From JAWLBM01 sp041687675 (GTDB lineage Bacteria; Pseudomonadota; Alphaproteobacteria; Rhizobiales; Pleomorphomonadaceae), in the NCBI GenBank assembly GCA_041687675.1, contig JAWLBM010000010.1, positions 50,080 to 114,079 on the forward strand: a stretch of DNA of 64,000 nt, given 5' to 3'. Below, one piece after another: positions 41,985 through 50,528 of the stretch. Each line of letters starts with the position of its first letter. Positions within the stretch are counted from its first letter, which is position 1. The translations under genes were made by a program, and so were the position numbers. A model generated the notes under the pieces. It did not search any database. It was given only the letters and a program-made list of their open reading frames with translations, and was not told the origin of the DNA.

Positions 41985-44070
41985 CCGCTCCGATCTCGGC
42001 CTCGAGGGCCTCCGACGCGGCGATCTCGGTGCGCGCCCTGGTGCCCGGCATGATCTCGAAACGGGGGTCGAAGTCGACCATCAGGGCCGCCAGCTGCCCG
42101 AGGATCGCCAGGTCGCCCTCGGCCGTCGCCGTGCCCGCGCCGAGCAGGGCCTCGAGCGTCGTCTCGCCGGCCATGACGCCCTCGAGATCGGAGCGGTTCA
42201 CCGTCAGCGTCAGGTCGGCGTCCTCCGCCTGGTATCCCTCGATGTTCGTCAGCGTGGCGTTGGAAAGCTCCACGACGAAGCGCTCGCCGTTGTCGGGCGT
42301 GACGAGGTTCATCACGAAGGAGAGGCCCTCGGCCCGCCGGCTGTCCATCTTGATGGCGAGGAAGTTGAGGAACAGCTCCGTCGACATCGCCCGGATCACG
42401 TCGGGGCTCGACGAGCTCGCGATCGTGCCCTGCGGGATCCCGGAGCGCAGCTCGTAGGCGGCCGCGAGGAAGGAATTCCGCAGGCCCGGATTCTCCTGCT
42501 GGTAGCCGATCTGCTCGAAGGCGTCGGCGAGCGCGTCCTTCGCCTCGCCGTTCTCGGGTTCGGCTTGCACGAGCTTGTTCAGGATCTCCACCTCGCGGAG
42601 GTAGTCGCCCGCGTCGTGAAGCTCCGCCGCCTTGGCGAGGATCGCCGCGGAGCCGCCCATCATCTCGACGTAGAGCGGCGCCGAATCCTCGGGCGACAGC
42701 GGGATCAGCGTCGCCGGGTTGCAGTCCCAGAAGCCGAGGTAGCGCTGGACCACGCCGCGGGCGTTGTGCTCCGGCGAGCCGTGGTAGCCGCGGCAGTGCC
42801 ACTTGGCCTGCAGGCCTTCCGGCACCTTGTAGACGTTGTGGATCTGGTTTATCGTAACGCCCTGGTTGGCGTAGTGCAGCACCTGGTTGTTCATGTTGGC
42901 GTAGAGGTCGCGCTGGTCGCGCAGCACCTCGCGGATCCGCTCGTTGCCCCAGCGCGGCCAGTGGTGCGAGGCGAACATCACTTCGGCCTCCCGCCCGAAC
43001 AGCCAGAGCGCCTCGTTGATGTATCGCGACCAGTTGAGCGGGTCGCGCACCGCCGCGCCGCGCAGCGTGTAGATGTTGTGGAGCGTGGCCGTCACGTTCT
43101 CGGCCATCCACAGCGCCTTGAGGTCGGGGATGTAGGTGTTCATCTCCCGCGGCGCCTCGGTGTTGGGCGTGTTCTGGAAGATCATGTGCACGCCGTCGAC
43201 CTCGAACTCCTCGATGGGATCCGAGACGAGGCGCGTGGGCGGGACGAGGCTCGTGGCGCCCGCCGGAATCCGGTGCCCCAGTCCCTGCGTGACGAAACCG
43301 TGCTGGCCGGACGGGAGCAGCAGCCCGTACTGGTAGAAGAGCCGCCGGTTCATCGCGTTGCCGGCGAAGACATTCTCGGAGATGGTGAACTGCATGAAGC
43401 CATCTGGGGCGATGATCTCGACCCGGCCAGAGGCGATGTCCTCGTCGCTCAGGAGCCCCCGGCCGCCGCCGAAATGGTCGCCGTGGGTGTGCGAGTAGAT
43501 CAGCGCGGTGAGGGGGAGCCCCTCGCCCACATGCTCCTGGAACAGGGTCCAGGCCGCGCGGGCGGTTTCGGTGGTGGTCAACGTGTCGATGACGATCCAG
43601 CCGGTGGCGCCCCGCACGAAGCTCATGTCCGAGAGGTCGAAGCCGCGCACCTGGTAGATGCCGGGGACGACCTCGTAGAGCCCGAAGTTGTTGTTGAGGC
43701 GCGCGATGCGGGTCATCGACGGGTGGACGCTGTCGAAGTCCCCGTCGGTGTTCAGGAAGTCGTAGTCGGAGATGTCGAAGGCGACGTTTCCAGCATCGGC
43801 CATGATCCGCGGATCGGCACGGCGCGCGATCAGGCCCCGCGCCTGCTCGTCGATGTCGCGGGTGTCGGCGAAGGGAAGCCCTCCCTTCGCCTCCTCGAGC
43901 TTGCGGATCGTGTGGACCGAGGGCGCCTTGCCCCTCGGATGAAAGTGGCCCTCGAGCGGCTGGCGCGGCTCCTGGGCGCGCGCCCCGCCCTCGTCGAACA
44001 GCACGCCGCCGAGCGCGAAGGCGGCGCCGGTCGCCGGAATTGTGCCGAGAAACTGGCGTCGGGTGGTCAT
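41971..44070 (-). CDS. Alkyl sulfatase, SdsA1/BDS1 type (metallo-beta-lactamase fold)
   Basis: Predicted periplasmic zinc enzyme that removes sulfate from alkyl sulfates. The 699-residue precursor has a Tat-like signal (MTTRRQFLGTIPATG). The metal motif SHTHGDHFGGG places HTHGDH at residues 194-199; AENVTATLHN and FASHHWPRWGN add further ligands. The middle dimerisation region and a C-terminal SCP2-like domain (LTLTVNRSDLEGVMAG) complete the family architecture. A Crp-family regulator gene lies 173 bp upstream on the same strand, and a candidate operator at 44176 is between them. Confidence 0.9.
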   Translation of the reverse strand: MTTRRQFLGTIPATGAAFALGGVLFDEGGARAQEPRQPLEGHFHPRGKAPSVHTIRKLEEAKGGLPFADTRDIDEQARGLIARRADPRIMADAGNVAFDISDYDFLNTDGDFDSVHPSMTRIARLNNNFGLYEVVPGIYQVRGFDLSDMSFVRGATGWIVIDTLTTTETARAAWTLFQEHVGEGLPLTALIYSHTHGDHFGGGRGLLSDEDIASGRVEIIAPDGFMQFTISENVFAGNAMNRRLFYQYGLLLPSGQHGFVTQGLGHRIPAGATSLVPPTRLVSDPIEEFEVDGVHMIFQNTPNTEAPREMNTYIPDLKALWMAENVTATLHNIYTLRGAAVRDPLNWSRYINEALWLFGREAEVMFASHHWPRWGNERIREVLRDQRDLYANMNNQVLHYANQGVTINQIHNVYKVPEGLQAKWHCRGYHGSPEHNARGVVQRYLGFWDCNPATLIPLSPEDSAPLYVEMMGGSAAILAKAAELHDAGDYLREVEILNKLVQAEPENGEAKDALADAFEQIGYQQENPGLRNSFLAAAYELRSGIPQGTIASSSSPDVIRAMSTELFLNFLAIKMDSRRAEGLSFVMNLVTPDNGERFVVELSNATLTNIEGYQAEDADLTLTVNRSDLEGVMAGETTLEALLGAGTATAEGDLAILGQLAALMVDFDPRFEIMPGTRARTEIAASEALEAEIGAVIPE

Positions 44071-44175
44071 GTCGCGATCCCCTGCTCGGACGATGCGTCA
44101 GCCCGGACGTGGGCTGGCGACTTGGTCGTGAAGCTTGGACGGGACAATCCTAGGGCCACCGCGCGCCGCGGGTTT

Positions 44176-44188
44176 CAACATATGTGGC
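44176..44188. promoter_or_regulatory. Motif CAACATATGTGGC upstream of the alkyl sulfatase, repeated at 46593
   Basis: A 13-bp AT-centred motif built around ACATATGT, 106 bp above the alkyl sulfatase ATG. The same motif with one change (CAACAAATGTGGC) lies at 46593-46605, 64 bp above the outer-membrane-type gene. The Crp-family protein encoded between them is a candidate binder. Confidence 0.4.
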
Positions 44189-44243
44189 AATTCGATCGAG
44201 AGGGACGTAGCCGGGCAGCCCGGGGTGCCGGCCGCGCCTTTGC

Positions 44244-44927
44244 TCAGACGGAGTTCGCTTCGCGCTCGAGAGCGGCGGGATCGCAGATCTGGACGCCCCC
44301 GTAGCCGGTCTTCACGACGCCGGCGTCGATCAGCGAGGCGAAGGCGCGGCGGAATGCCGCACGGCTCATGCCCGCCATCCGGCCGAGTTCCTCCTGGGTC
44401 AGGCGGACCGATCCGTCGGGCGTCGCGATGCGCAGGAGAAGGCGGGCGAAGCGCGCCCGCGGCGGCAAGGCGAGGGTCTCGGCCAGGACGCGGGTGGCCA
44501 GCGTACCGTTCCTGCTGCTGAGCCGGTGAAGGTACATCCAGTCTTCCGGATGAGCGGTGAGGATCCGTCGAATGGCATCGATGGGGACCGCGAACACCCG
44601 GCAGTCGACGGCGGCCTCCACCGAGACCGTTCGCGGTATGCCGGAAAGAAGCGCGCCGTCTCCGATCCAGAAGCCGGGCGGGGCGCGATGGACCACGACC
44701 TCCTCGCTGGGGCTGATCGGAATGGACACGTCCAGCAGCCCGTCGCCGAGCCCGAACATCGCCTTCGCCTCCTCGCCCGCGTAGTAGAGCCGCGCGCCCT
44801 TCGAAACCCTGGTCCAGCGGCCGGCGCGCGCGATGCGGGCCTGGAAGTCCTCGGGCTGCTCCGAGAGCCAGCCGGTTGTCGACAGAATGCCGAGGATCTC
44901 GGCCGACGTGACGCGAGGTCTGTTCAT
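44244..44927 (-). CDS. Crp/Fnr-family transcriptional regulator
   Basis: A 227-residue regulator. The sensor domain contains SKGARLYYAGEEAKAMFGLGDGLLDVSI, and the winged helix is RLTQEELGRMAGMSRAAFRRAFASLIDAG. It has no FNR-type cysteine cluster and differs from the NnrR-like protein, with an atypical recognition helix (SRAAFRR). The ATG at 44927 has GGGGGA upstream; the longer frame is unsupported. It stands between the alkyl sulfatase and DUF1269 genes on one strand. Effector unknown. Confidence 0.83.
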   Translation of the reverse strand: MNRPRVTSAEILGILSTTGWLSEQPEDFQARIARAGRWTRVSKGARLYYAGEEAKAMFGLGDGLLDVSIPISPSEEVVVHRAPPGFWIGDGALLSGIPRTVSVEAAVDCRVFAVPIDAIRRILTAHPEDWMYLHRLSSRNGTLATRVLAETLALPPRARFARLLLRIATPDGSVRLTQEELGRMAGMSRAAFRRAFASLIDAGVVKTGYGGVQICDPAALEREANSV

Positions 44928-45068
44928 TCCCGCAATCCCCCATGCGATTGCGAGGAATATACCCGCTGGCAGCCAGGATGTCTTCCGATCGGCAGGGCCG
45001 GACGCAAAACGTGATGTCACGCTCCCGGGCAGCCTTGGCCGCCCGGAACCACCACCCCAAGGTCCTGG

Positions 45069-45100
45069 CCGCCGTCGATCCCGTGACGGGTCGACGGCGG
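45069..45100 (-). terminator. Hairpin downstream of the DUF1269 gene
   Basis: CCGCCGTCGA...CCCG and CGGG...TCGACGGCGG form a stem of about 14 pairs with one bulge and a TGA loop. It has no T-run on either side, so termination would have to be Rho-assisted or it may only stabilise the mRNA end. Confidence 0.4.
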
Positions 45101-45126
45101 TCGCGCCACCGGCCGGCCTTTCCCGC

Positions 45127-45642
45127 TCAGGCCGTGGCCGAGGCCAGCGCCTTGCGCAGATCGTCCTCCTGCTGCTGCGACAGCGAGGTCTTCACGATGC
45201 GCGGCTCGAAGCCCTTGATCTCGGCCACCACCTTGTCCGTCGTCGCCTTCGCGACCAGCACGAAGAGGGCCGAGGTGCCCGGCTTGATCGTCCTGCCGAC
45301 CTCCTTGATGAAGTCGTCGTTGATCCCGTAGTCCGAGAGCCGCCCGGCCAGGGCGCCCATCATCGCGCCGGCCACGCCGCCGAGGGTCAGGCCGGCGAGC
45401 GGGTTGAGCAGCAGCAGGCCCGCCAGCGCCCCGACCATGGCCCCGGACGCCAGTCCCTGGCTCGCCCCGAGCGCGGTCTGGTTGACCGACTGCCGGATTT
45501 CCACCTTGCCGTTCTCGGGATGCACCACGATGCAGGCGTCGAGGAGGTCGATGAGGTGCTCCTTGCGCAACTCGCGCAGCTTCTCGAGGACGGTCCCGGC
45601 CGTGTCCACGCCGTCGAAGTCCATTACGACAAGTTCGGCCAT
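45127..45642 (-). CDS. DUF1269 membrane protein with glycine zipper
   Basis: A 171-residue protein. The N-terminal part is a small alpha/beta domain (AELVVMDFDGVDTAGTVLEKLREL). The middle is a glycine-rich hydrophobic pair (LASGAMVGALAGLLLLNPLAGLTLGGVAGAMMGALAG) expected to insert in a membrane. The C-terminal half, SALFVLVAKATTDKVVAEIKGF, resembles a second alpha/beta unit. DUF1269 proteins are often near stress and acid-response genes, but have no established role. A strong hairpin (45069-45100) lies downstream and may end the transcript. Confidence 0.8.
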   Translation of the reverse strand: MAELVVMDFDGVDTAGTVLEKLRELRKEHLIDLLDACIVVHPENGKVEIRQSVNQTALGASQGLASGAMVGALAGLLLLNPLAGLTLGGVAGAMMGALAGRLSDYGINDDFIKEVGRTIKPGTSALFVLVAKATTDKVVAEIKGFEPRIVKTSLSQQQEDDLRKALASATA

Positions 45643-45719
45643 CAGCTTGTTCTCCCGTTGCAGTTGATCGTCGCTCGGGGGGCGGGACCGCGCCCGCCGA
45701 CCCGTCACCCCGCCCGCGC

Positions 45720-46529
45720 CTACCGCGGGAACAGGAAAGTCACGCCGAGGCGGGCACCGAAGCCGTCCGGTCCCCCTTCCGCGGGATCGGCCCAGTAGCG
45801 GATGCCGCCGAACACGCTCACCGGCTGCGTCCCGACCACCACGAGCTTGCTCACGCTGAGGTTCACGGGGATCGCCCAGTCGCTGCGCTCCCAGTCGTAG
45901 GTGCTTTCGCTGGTCAGCGTGAAGGTCCAGGCGTCGGGCGTGGTGTAGGACACGAACGGCTGGACGAAGCTGGCGCTGACGTCGGCGCGGTCGTCGTCGC
46001 CGGCCACCGACCAGACGTGGTTTGCGAGCGCGCCGACGGTCCATGGGCCGGACTGGCGCAGCGCCACCGCGGTCGGGCCGACGCCCAGCTTTCCCGTCCC
46101 CAGAAGGTCGTCCGTCGCCGTCGGCAGCAGGAACACCGGCCCGACGCCCCAGATCAGCCCGTTCGGGCCCGGCGCCTTGGGCGACAGGAAGAGGCTCTGG
46201 ACTGTATCGCCGAGACCGAACTGCTCGCCCGCGCCGGGGAAGAAATCGCCCTGGTAGGTGACCGGCAGGATCGTCCGGCTGATCACGTTCCAGTCCTCGC
46301 CGGCGGAGAACGGAATCACCGGCTGGAGGTTGCAGGTCGCCCGCCAGCCGTCGTCGAAGGGGCCGAAGCCGTCCTCGTAGTTGCACTGGATCGGAACGCT
46401 GATCAGCGAAGCGATCGGATTGGCCAGCTGCTTGGCGAGGTCCTCGCCGTCCTGGGCCGCGGCGGCGGTGGCGGCGAATGCGCCGAGGATGGCGGCCGCG
46501 GCAATTCGGATGGTGTGAACTGCCGACAT
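45720..46529 (-). CDS. Outer-membrane-type beta-barrel protein of unknown substrate
   Basis: A 269-residue protein with a cleavable signal (SAVHTIRIAAAAILGAFAATAAAAQ). The mature part starts EDLAKQLANPIASLISVPIQCNYEDGFGPFDDGWRATCNLQPVIPF, typical of the family often labelled transporter or neuromedin-U-like protein. It then alternates aromatic beta strands up to a C-terminal GARLGVTFLFPR that ends in Phe-Pro-Arg. The ATG at 46529 marks the signal peptide start. A CAACAAATGTGGC motif lies 64 bp upstream. Specific role unknown. Confidence 0.75.
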   Translation of the reverse strand: MSAVHTIRIAAAAILGAFAATAAAAQDGEDLAKQLANPIASLISVPIQCNYEDGFGPFDDGWRATCNLQPVIPFSAGEDWNVISRTILPVTYQGDFFPGAGEQFGLGDTVQSLFLSPKAPGPNGLIWGVGPVFLLPTATDDLLGTGKLGVGPTAVALRQSGPWTVGALANHVWSVAGDDDRADVSASFVQPFVSYTTPDAWTFTLTSESTYDWERSDWAIPVNLSVSKLVVVGTQPVSVFGGIRYWADPAEGGPDGFGARLGVTFLFPR

Positions 46530-46592
46530 CAGCCCTGCCTCCGAACCATGAACGTCGCCGGGGATCATGGACCGGAGCGGCACCCGCGACTG

Positions 46593-46605
46593 CAACAAAT
46601 GTGGC
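46593..46605. promoter_or_regulatory. Motif CAACAAATGTGGC upstream of the outer-membrane-type gene
   Basis: Matches 12 of 13 bases of the motif at 44176. It sits 64 bp above the ATG at 46529, a normal operator distance. See the entry at 44176 for the possible regulator. Confidence 0.4.
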
Positions 46606-46639
46606 GCTTCCGGCTGCCGCGGGCGGCCTCCCGCGCGTC

Positions 46640-48634
46640 TCACCCGCGCCGCTCCGGCTCGGACTCCGCCGGCAGCGGAGCATCCTGGTCCGTCCGGGTG
46701 GAGAGCGGCTCGGCGACAGCGGGGTCGAGGTCCTCGCCGGCCGACTCGGCGCTGCCGCGGGGCGGGTAGTCGAGCGTCGCCTCGAGCCGGTCGATCTCGT
46801 CGCGCGGCAGCCGCGGGAACGGTAGCCGCCCGGACTTGCGCCAGCGCCCCACCGCCGCCTCGGCCTCCTCGCCGCGCTCGCCGTCGAGGCCCTGGTCACG
46901 CGCCATGTAGAGGGTCCGGGACGGGAAGGCGAAGCCCGTGCCCGCCTCGGAGACGAGATCGTTGACGCGGAGGAAGACGTCCTCGCGGATCGCGAAGAAG
47001 TCGTTCCACTCCCGCGTCGCCGCGTAGACCCGGATGTCGATCTTGAGCGCGCTGTCGCCGTAGCCGGAGAAGCGCACGCGCACCGTGTCGCTGTCGATCC
47101 GCGGATGGGCGTGGAGCATCCGGCGCAGTCCTGCGAGCAGGTAACGGAGCTGGTCGGAGGTCGTCTCGTAGCGCACGCCGATCGTCTCGTTGATCAGCAT
47201 CTGGTCGCATTCCGCCCAGTTGACGATCTGCATGTCCGCGAACTGGGCGTTCGGCACCGAGATCAGCGTCCGGTCGAGGGCGCGGAGCCTCGTCGAGCGA
47301 ATGCCGATTCCCTCCACCGTGCCGGTCAGGTCGCCGAAGCTGCAGAAGTCGCCGACCCGCACCGGCCGGTCGATGTAGAGGATCACGCCGCCGACGAGGT
47401 TCTCGACCGTGGGGCGAAGCGCCAGAGCCACCGCGAGGCCGCCGATCCCGAGGCCCGCCAGCACGCTGAGGATCGGCAGCCCGATCGCCTGGCCGCCGAA
47501 GGCCAGGACCACCGCGGCGCCGAGCAGCCCGATCACCCCGGAGACGAGCCGGAGAAGGTTGGCGTCGAGACTGTCGTCCGGGATCTTCGGCGAGCGGATG
47601 ATCCACTCGAAGAGCATGCGGATGCCGAGCCACAGAAGCCAGGCGTAGGCCGCGTACTCGAGGATCGCCCCGATCGTCAGCGAGACTGCGGCGAAGCGCC
47701 CCGATACGTTCACCTGGTGCAGGAGGAAGGGAATGAGCACCGTTGCCGCGAAAAGCATCGCGACCGGGAGCGCGAGGCGGATGGCGAGCGGCAGCAGCCG
47801 GCCCGACGGCGTCCGCGCCGAGACGAGGCGCTGGAGCCGCAGGATGGCCGCGGCGGCCAGCGCGAAGACAGCGACGACGGTCGCCACCTTCCAGATCGGG
47901 GTGTCGAGCCAGAGTTCCTTCAGCCCCGGCGGGATCGCTTTGACCACGCTCGCCGGAACCAGCGGCCCGGTCATCTGGGGGCCGAAGTCGGTGAAGCTCT
48001 CGATGCCAAGCCGGTTTTCGAACGGGAGATGTCGCACCGCCTGGAAGAACCGGGGGGCGACCTGGACCGTCGAGGAACTGAACAGGAACTCGTCCTCGCG
48101 CTCCCCCTCGGCGACCCGCACCAGCCTAAGCGGCGTTCCGGGAATGCGAAAGCTGTCGCCCTGGCCCTCCAGGCCGTCCGTGTCCGGGAAGGCCGCGGGG
48201 TCGGGAGGGCCGATCCTGCCGAAGATGTCCATGAGATAGCTGAACGTGCTGACGCCCACTTCGCGGCGGGACGCGGTCGCCACAGACGCCAGGTCAATCA
48301 GCGACAGCATCTCGTCGGACAGCAGCGCGAGCCTTGCCGCTCCCGCGAAGGTCGGCTCCGCGGTGTAGGCGGCGGCCGCCGCCTCCATCCGGCGGGCCAG
48401 CCGCAGGAACGAGTCCAGGGTCTGGCGCGGGCTGTCCGTGCGGATCGCGGGCTCGTAGTCGAGTCCCTCCACCGCAGGTGCGCCCTCGGCTACGGCGCCG
48501 GTCTGCGCCGCCACCGGCGCCGCCGCCAGCAAGACGGCGACGGCGACGAGGGCAAGGCAACGACACGTGAAAGCCCTGAGGGGTGTCGACCTCCTGCCGG
48601 CGGATTCGGCCCGCCGGTCCGATCGCCTGTTCAC
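46640..48634 (-). CDS. MscS-family mechanosensitive channel with periplasmic extension
   Basis: A 664-residue inner-membrane channel predicted to open under membrane tension. After a signal-like segment (LALVAVAVLLAAAPVAAQ) comes a periplasmic domain of about 200 residues. Several membrane helices follow, then the MscS pore helix SVLAGLGIGGLAVALALRPT and the beta domain starting ENLVGGVILYIDRPVRVGDFC. The cytoplasmic part ends with an acidic, disordered tail. The large periplasmic part places it among MscK/YbiO-type or larger variants. It overlaps the lipoprotein gene upstream by 4 bp. Confidence 0.88.
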   Translation of the reverse strand: MNRRSDRRAESAGRRSTPLRAFTCRCLALVAVAVLLAAAPVAAQTGAVAEGAPAVEGLDYEPAIRTDSPRQTLDSFLRLARRMEAAAAAYTAEPTFAGAARLALLSDEMLSLIDLASVATASRREVGVSTFSYLMDIFGRIGPPDPAAFPDTDGLEGQGDSFRIPGTPLRLVRVAEGEREDEFLFSSSTVQVAPRFFQAVRHLPFENRLGIESFTDFGPQMTGPLVPASVVKAIPPGLKELWLDTPIWKVATVVAVFALAAAAILRLQRLVSARTPSGRLLPLAIRLALPVAMLFAATVLIPFLLHQVNVSGRFAAVSLTIGAILEYAAYAWLLWLGIRMLFEWIIRSPKIPDDSLDANLLRLVSGVIGLLGAAVVLAFGGQAIGLPILSVLAGLGIGGLAVALALRPTVENLVGGVILYIDRPVRVGDFCSFGDLTGTVEGIGIRSTRLRALDRTLISVPNAQFADMQIVNWAECDQMLINETIGVRYETTSDQLRYLLAGLRRMLHAHPRIDSDTVRVRFSGYGDSALKIDIRVYAATREWNDFFAIREDVFLRVNDLVSEAGTGFAFPSRTLYMARDQGLDGERGEEAEAAVGRWRKSGRLPFPRLPRDEIDRLEATLDYPPRGSAESAGEDLDPAVAEPLSTRTDQDAPLPAESEPERRG

Positions 48635-48900
48635 GGGCAGACGACGGCGACCCTGTTGCCCCTGGAGTCGGTGCCCCAGCAGTCGCGCGGCTGGGTGGCC
48701 CCGGCGATCGCCGCGCCGCCGATACCGCCCGCCACGGCGCCGATTGCCGCACCCTTGCTGCCGCCGGCGATGGCTCCGACACCGGCGCCGCCGAGCGCAC
48801 CGATGGCCGCCCCGGTCGTCACGCGCTGTTGCGTCGGGGTCTGGTTGGCGCAGGCCGCCAGCGTCGCGGCAAGCAAGGCCGCCAGTGCAGTCATTCTCAT
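48631..48900 (-). CDS. Glycine-zipper outer-membrane lipoprotein
   Basis: An 89-residue lipoprotein precursor: signal RMTALAALLAATLAAC with the lipidated cysteine in the LAAC lipobox. The mature part holds a glycine zipper (GAAIGALGGAGVGAIAGG then AAIGAVAGGIGGAAI) and a small C-terminal domain with two cysteines (CWGTDSRGNRVAVVC). The ATG at 48900 begins the signal peptide; an upstream start is less sensible. Its stop overlaps the MscS start, so the two are coupled. Confidence 0.8.
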   Translation of the reverse strand: MRMTALAALLAATLAACANQTPTQQRVTTGAAIGALGGAGVGAIAGGSKGAAIGAVAGGIGGAAIAGATQPRDCWGTDSRGNRVAVVCP

Positions 48901-49084
48901 CAAGACCTCCCGATCCCCGTTCCTGTCGATGAAGCCGCTCCGGCCAGCGAATCGGCGCCGCAAGGGAATCGCGGCTGCGCCGTGAGCTATGCGGGCAGGA
49001 GCATACCGGGGCGAGCGGTCAGGACTGCGACAATTGTCTCAGAGCACCCGCATGCCGGCGGGGTGTCCCCGAGCGACGGCCGGC

Positions 49085-50383
49085 TCACGGAACCGGCGGC
49101 TTGGGGACCGGGAGGACGGGGGCGTCGGGATCGCGCGGCGGCATGCCGTCGAGCAGGTCGTTCGGATCGGCCGGGGACGCCGGCGCTGCTGCCGCCGCGG
49201 CGGCTTCCGCCTCCTCGGGCACGTCCAGCGTCTCCGGAGCCCGCTCGTCGGTGATCGACTGTCCGGCGGCGACGCGCTCGCGCTCGATCCGCCGCCAGGC
49301 GGCGACGTTCCGGTTGTGCTCTTCGAGCGTCTTGGCGAAGGCGTGCCCGCCGGAGCCGTCGGCGACGAAGTAGAGCTCGTCCGTGTCCGACGGCGTCGCC
49401 ACCGCCTCCAGCGCGGCGCGGCCCGGATTGGCGATCGGGCCCGGCGGCAGCCCGTCGATGCGGTAGGTGTTGTAGGCGTTCTCCGCGTCGAGGTCCGAGC
49501 GGCGGATCGGCCGGCCGAGCGTGCCCTGGCCGCCGACGACCCCGTAGATCACGGTCGGATCCGACTGCAGGCGCATGCCGCGCTCGAGCCGGTTGACGAA
49601 GACGCCGGCGACGCGCGGCCGCTCGTCGGCCTTGCCGGTCTCCTTCTCGACGATGGAGGCCAGCGTCACCAGTTCCCGGGGGGAGCGGATCGGCAGGTCC
49701 GCCCGCCGCGTCTCCCACACCGCCGCGAGCGCCTTGTCGTGCGCAGTGGCCATCTGGTCGAGGATCTGCTGGCGGGTGGTGCCGCGCGAGTAGCTGTAGG
49801 TCTCCGGCAGGAGCGAGCCTTCCGGCGGGATCGCCTCGATCTCGCCGATCAGGCGCTCCTCCCGCAGAAGACGGTCGACGATCTGCTGCGACGTCAGCCC
49901 CTCGGGGAGGGTGACGGTGTGCAGGATGGCCTTGCCGGAGACGAGCAGGTCCATCACCTCGCGCATCGACATGCCCGGCGCGAAGGCGTACTCGCCCGCC
50001 TTCAGCCGATGGCCCTGGCGATAGGCGGTGACGCCGCCCATGAAGACGTAGCGATCCTCGATCACCCCCTCCCGCTCGAGGTTCTGCGCGATCGCGCCGA
50101 GCCCGGAGTTGCTGGGGACGAGGATCTCCTTCGGCTCGGTCAGCGGACCGGGGGCGTCGAACTCGGACTTGCCGTAGTAGAGGATCGCGCCGGCCAGGAT
50201 GATGCCGATCATCGCCAGCGTGATCAGCCCGTTCAGTACCACGACGAAGGGGTTGCGGACCGACCGCGAGCGCGGCGGCGCCGGGGCAATGTCGGGCGCG
50301 ATGGCCTCCCGCGGGCTCTTCGGATTGGGTCGCGCGCGTCCGGCGCTGGACGGGTCGGCCTTCGGGTCGGTCGTCTGGTCCAT
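49085..50383 (-). CDS. mltG: Endolytic transglycosylase MltG
   Basis: Inner-membrane enzyme that cuts nascent glycan strands and so sets their length. The 432-residue protein has one membrane helix (LNGLITLAMIGIILAGAILYY), a LysM-like region, and the YceG catalytic domain with LVTLASIVEKETG (catalytic glutamate), RPRVAGVFVNRLERGMRLQSDPTVIYG and AYNTYRIDGLPPGPIANPG. The C-terminal 70 residues are alanine- and proline-rich and not conserved. It follows fabF, the usual order in alphaproteobacteria. The ATG at 50383 fits the family. Confidence 0.93.
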   Translation of the reverse strand: MDQTTDPKADPSSAGRARPNPKSPREAIAPDIAPAPPRSRSVRNPFVVVLNGLITLAMIGIILAGAILYYGKSEFDAPGPLTEPKEILVPSNSGLGAIAQNLEREGVIEDRYVFMGGVTAYRQGHRLKAGEYAFAPGMSMREVMDLLVSGKAILHTVTLPEGLTSQQIVDRLLREERLIGEIEAIPPEGSLLPETYSYSRGTTRQQILDQMATAHDKALAAVWETRRADLPIRSPRELVTLASIVEKETGKADERPRVAGVFVNRLERGMRLQSDPTVIYGVVGGQGTLGRPIRRSDLDAENAYNTYRIDGLPPGPIANPGRAALEAVATPSDTDELYFVADGSGGHAFAKTLEEHNRNVAAWRRIERERVAAGQSITDERAPETLDVPEEAEAAAAAAAPASPADPNDLLDGMPPRDPDAPVLPVPKPPVP

Positions 50384-50528
50384 GACCGTTCAATCCACAT
50401 GCCGCGGCGGGTCGCAGCCGTCACGCCGCGCCGCCGCATTCGGGTATGCCGGTCCGGACCGGCCCCCGCACCTCCACGGGACCGGCCGGAGCCTATCCAT
50501 CAATGAGGCGAAACGGGGGACGCCCGTT

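Noticed and set aside
44992..45040. CGTGATGTCACG (near 45010) as a second operator of the Crp-family regulator
   Set aside because: It does not resemble the CAACA-ATGTGGC motif and no other copy was noticed.
46017..46769. A 250-codon plus-strand frame opposite the outer-membrane-type gene
   Set aside because: No motifs, no ribosome site and composition typical of an antisense frame. The minus-strand gene has a signal peptide and beta pattern.
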